Assembly: GCA_018883285.1 (NCBI GenBank)
Contig: VEQJ01000109.1
Span: 1 to 5,187 of the forward strand
From: Alphaproteobacteria bacterium
Lineage (GTDB): Bacteria; Pseudomonadota; Alphaproteobacteria; CAISOG01
Length of the DNA: 5,187 bases
Reading direction: 5' to 3'
Shown one piece after another: positions 4,925 to 5,187 of the stretch (within the stretch, counting starts at the first letter, position 1; every line of letters begins with the position of its first letter). A model generated the notes under the pieces. The model was not told the DNA's origin. It ran no database searches and was given only the letters and a program-made list of their open reading frames with translations. Position numbers and translations under genes: made by a program.

Positions 4925-5187
4925 ATGGATACAATAAAAATGCAATCAGGTGCGATTCGACCAATAGCCAATATGTTGCCACGCAATTTATTCACAGCAG
5001 AACATGAAGCATTCCGTGAAACCGGTCGCTTTGGGGTCATTGGAGCAATTACGGAAGATATGTGGAAAGGCGGCTTCACTTATCTATCAGAGTCCTGGGA
5101 AACCAGCGTCATTGGACACGCTGGCATCGACAGCAAAAACAAAACCACGGATATCCACGTCATTGCTAAGGCTGGATACCGTCATAA
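4925..5187 (+). CDS. Unrecognised protein, N-terminal part (3' end outside window)
   Basis: The frame runs open for 87 codons plus two bases to the window edge, starting at an ATG immediately after an in-frame TAG (4922-4924). The product begins MDTIKMQSGAIRPIANMLPR. There is no clear Shine-Dalgarno. An ATG at 4940 preceded by TGGAT, and one at 4973, are alternatives. No signal peptide or membrane segment is visible. Residues 21-45 look helical (LFTAEHEAFRE), while 48-87 alternate hydrophobic and polar residues with many aromatics (GGFTYLSESW, DIHVIAKAGY), suggesting beta-strands. I do not recognise the family. The 'FTAEHEAFRE' start superficially recalls acyl-CoA dehydrogenases, but what follows does not. 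That the frame is coding rests on its length and plausible composition. Confidence 0.6.
   Translation, partial: MDTIKMQSGAIRPIANMLPRNLFTAEHEAFRETGRFGVIGAITEDMWKGGFTYLSESWETSVIGHAGIDSKNKTTDIHVIAKAGYRH

Overview
The window most likely comes from an alphaproteobacterium. Three things suggest this: a ribulose-phosphate 3-epimerase gene (rpe) directly followed by an alphaproteobacterial-type heparinase II/III-family gene, an exact CtrA-type box (TTAA-N7-TTAAC) upstream of rpe, and GC-rich core genes. The assignment is an inference from gene content and motifs; there is no rRNA or other marker. Base composition is mosaic: bases 1 to about 830 and the rpe/heparinase block are GC-rich, while about 840-1270 and most of 3960-5187 are AT-rich.

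Layout. (1) 2-1270, plus strand: the 3' end of a large repetitive surface or secreted protein of the filamentous-haemagglutinin type, built of YDG and MBG modules and ending in an AT-rich, Asn/Lys-rich tail. Its gene begins upstream of the window. A 127-bp stretch occurs twice without a mismatch, 519 bp apart. (2) 1324-3726, minus strand and convergent with the first gene: rpe and a heparinase II/III-family protein, separated by 6 nt and presumably one transcript. (3) 3727-4073: a divergent control region with a candidate rpe promoter, the CtrA-type box, an inverted repeat over the promoter, and an extended -10 promoter facing right. (4) 4074-4454, plus strand: a 126-aa protein of unknown function with an apparent winged-helix-like C-terminal half. 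(5) 4455-4924: about 470 bases with no ordinary gene but dense RNA-like structure. It holds a 13-bp perfect hairpin whose T-tract lies on the minus-strand side, a second small hairpin, a near-ideal Shine-Dalgarno placed before an 11-codon Arg-rich ORF, a long imperfect hairpin with a competing alternative pairing, and a promoter-like site with a dyad in its spacer. (6) 4925 to the end, plus strand: the start of an unrecognised protein cut by the window edge.

How the parts relate. Rpe supplies a housekeeping reaction (pentose phosphate / Calvin cycle). The heparinase-like partner is probably co-transcribed but its substrate is unknown. The adhesin-like gene is an independent unit. The most unusual part is 4455-4924, which looks like a structured leader or small-RNA locus with a translated mini-ORF. 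Whether it controls the 4925 gene or is a separate RNA gene cannot be settled from sequence alone.
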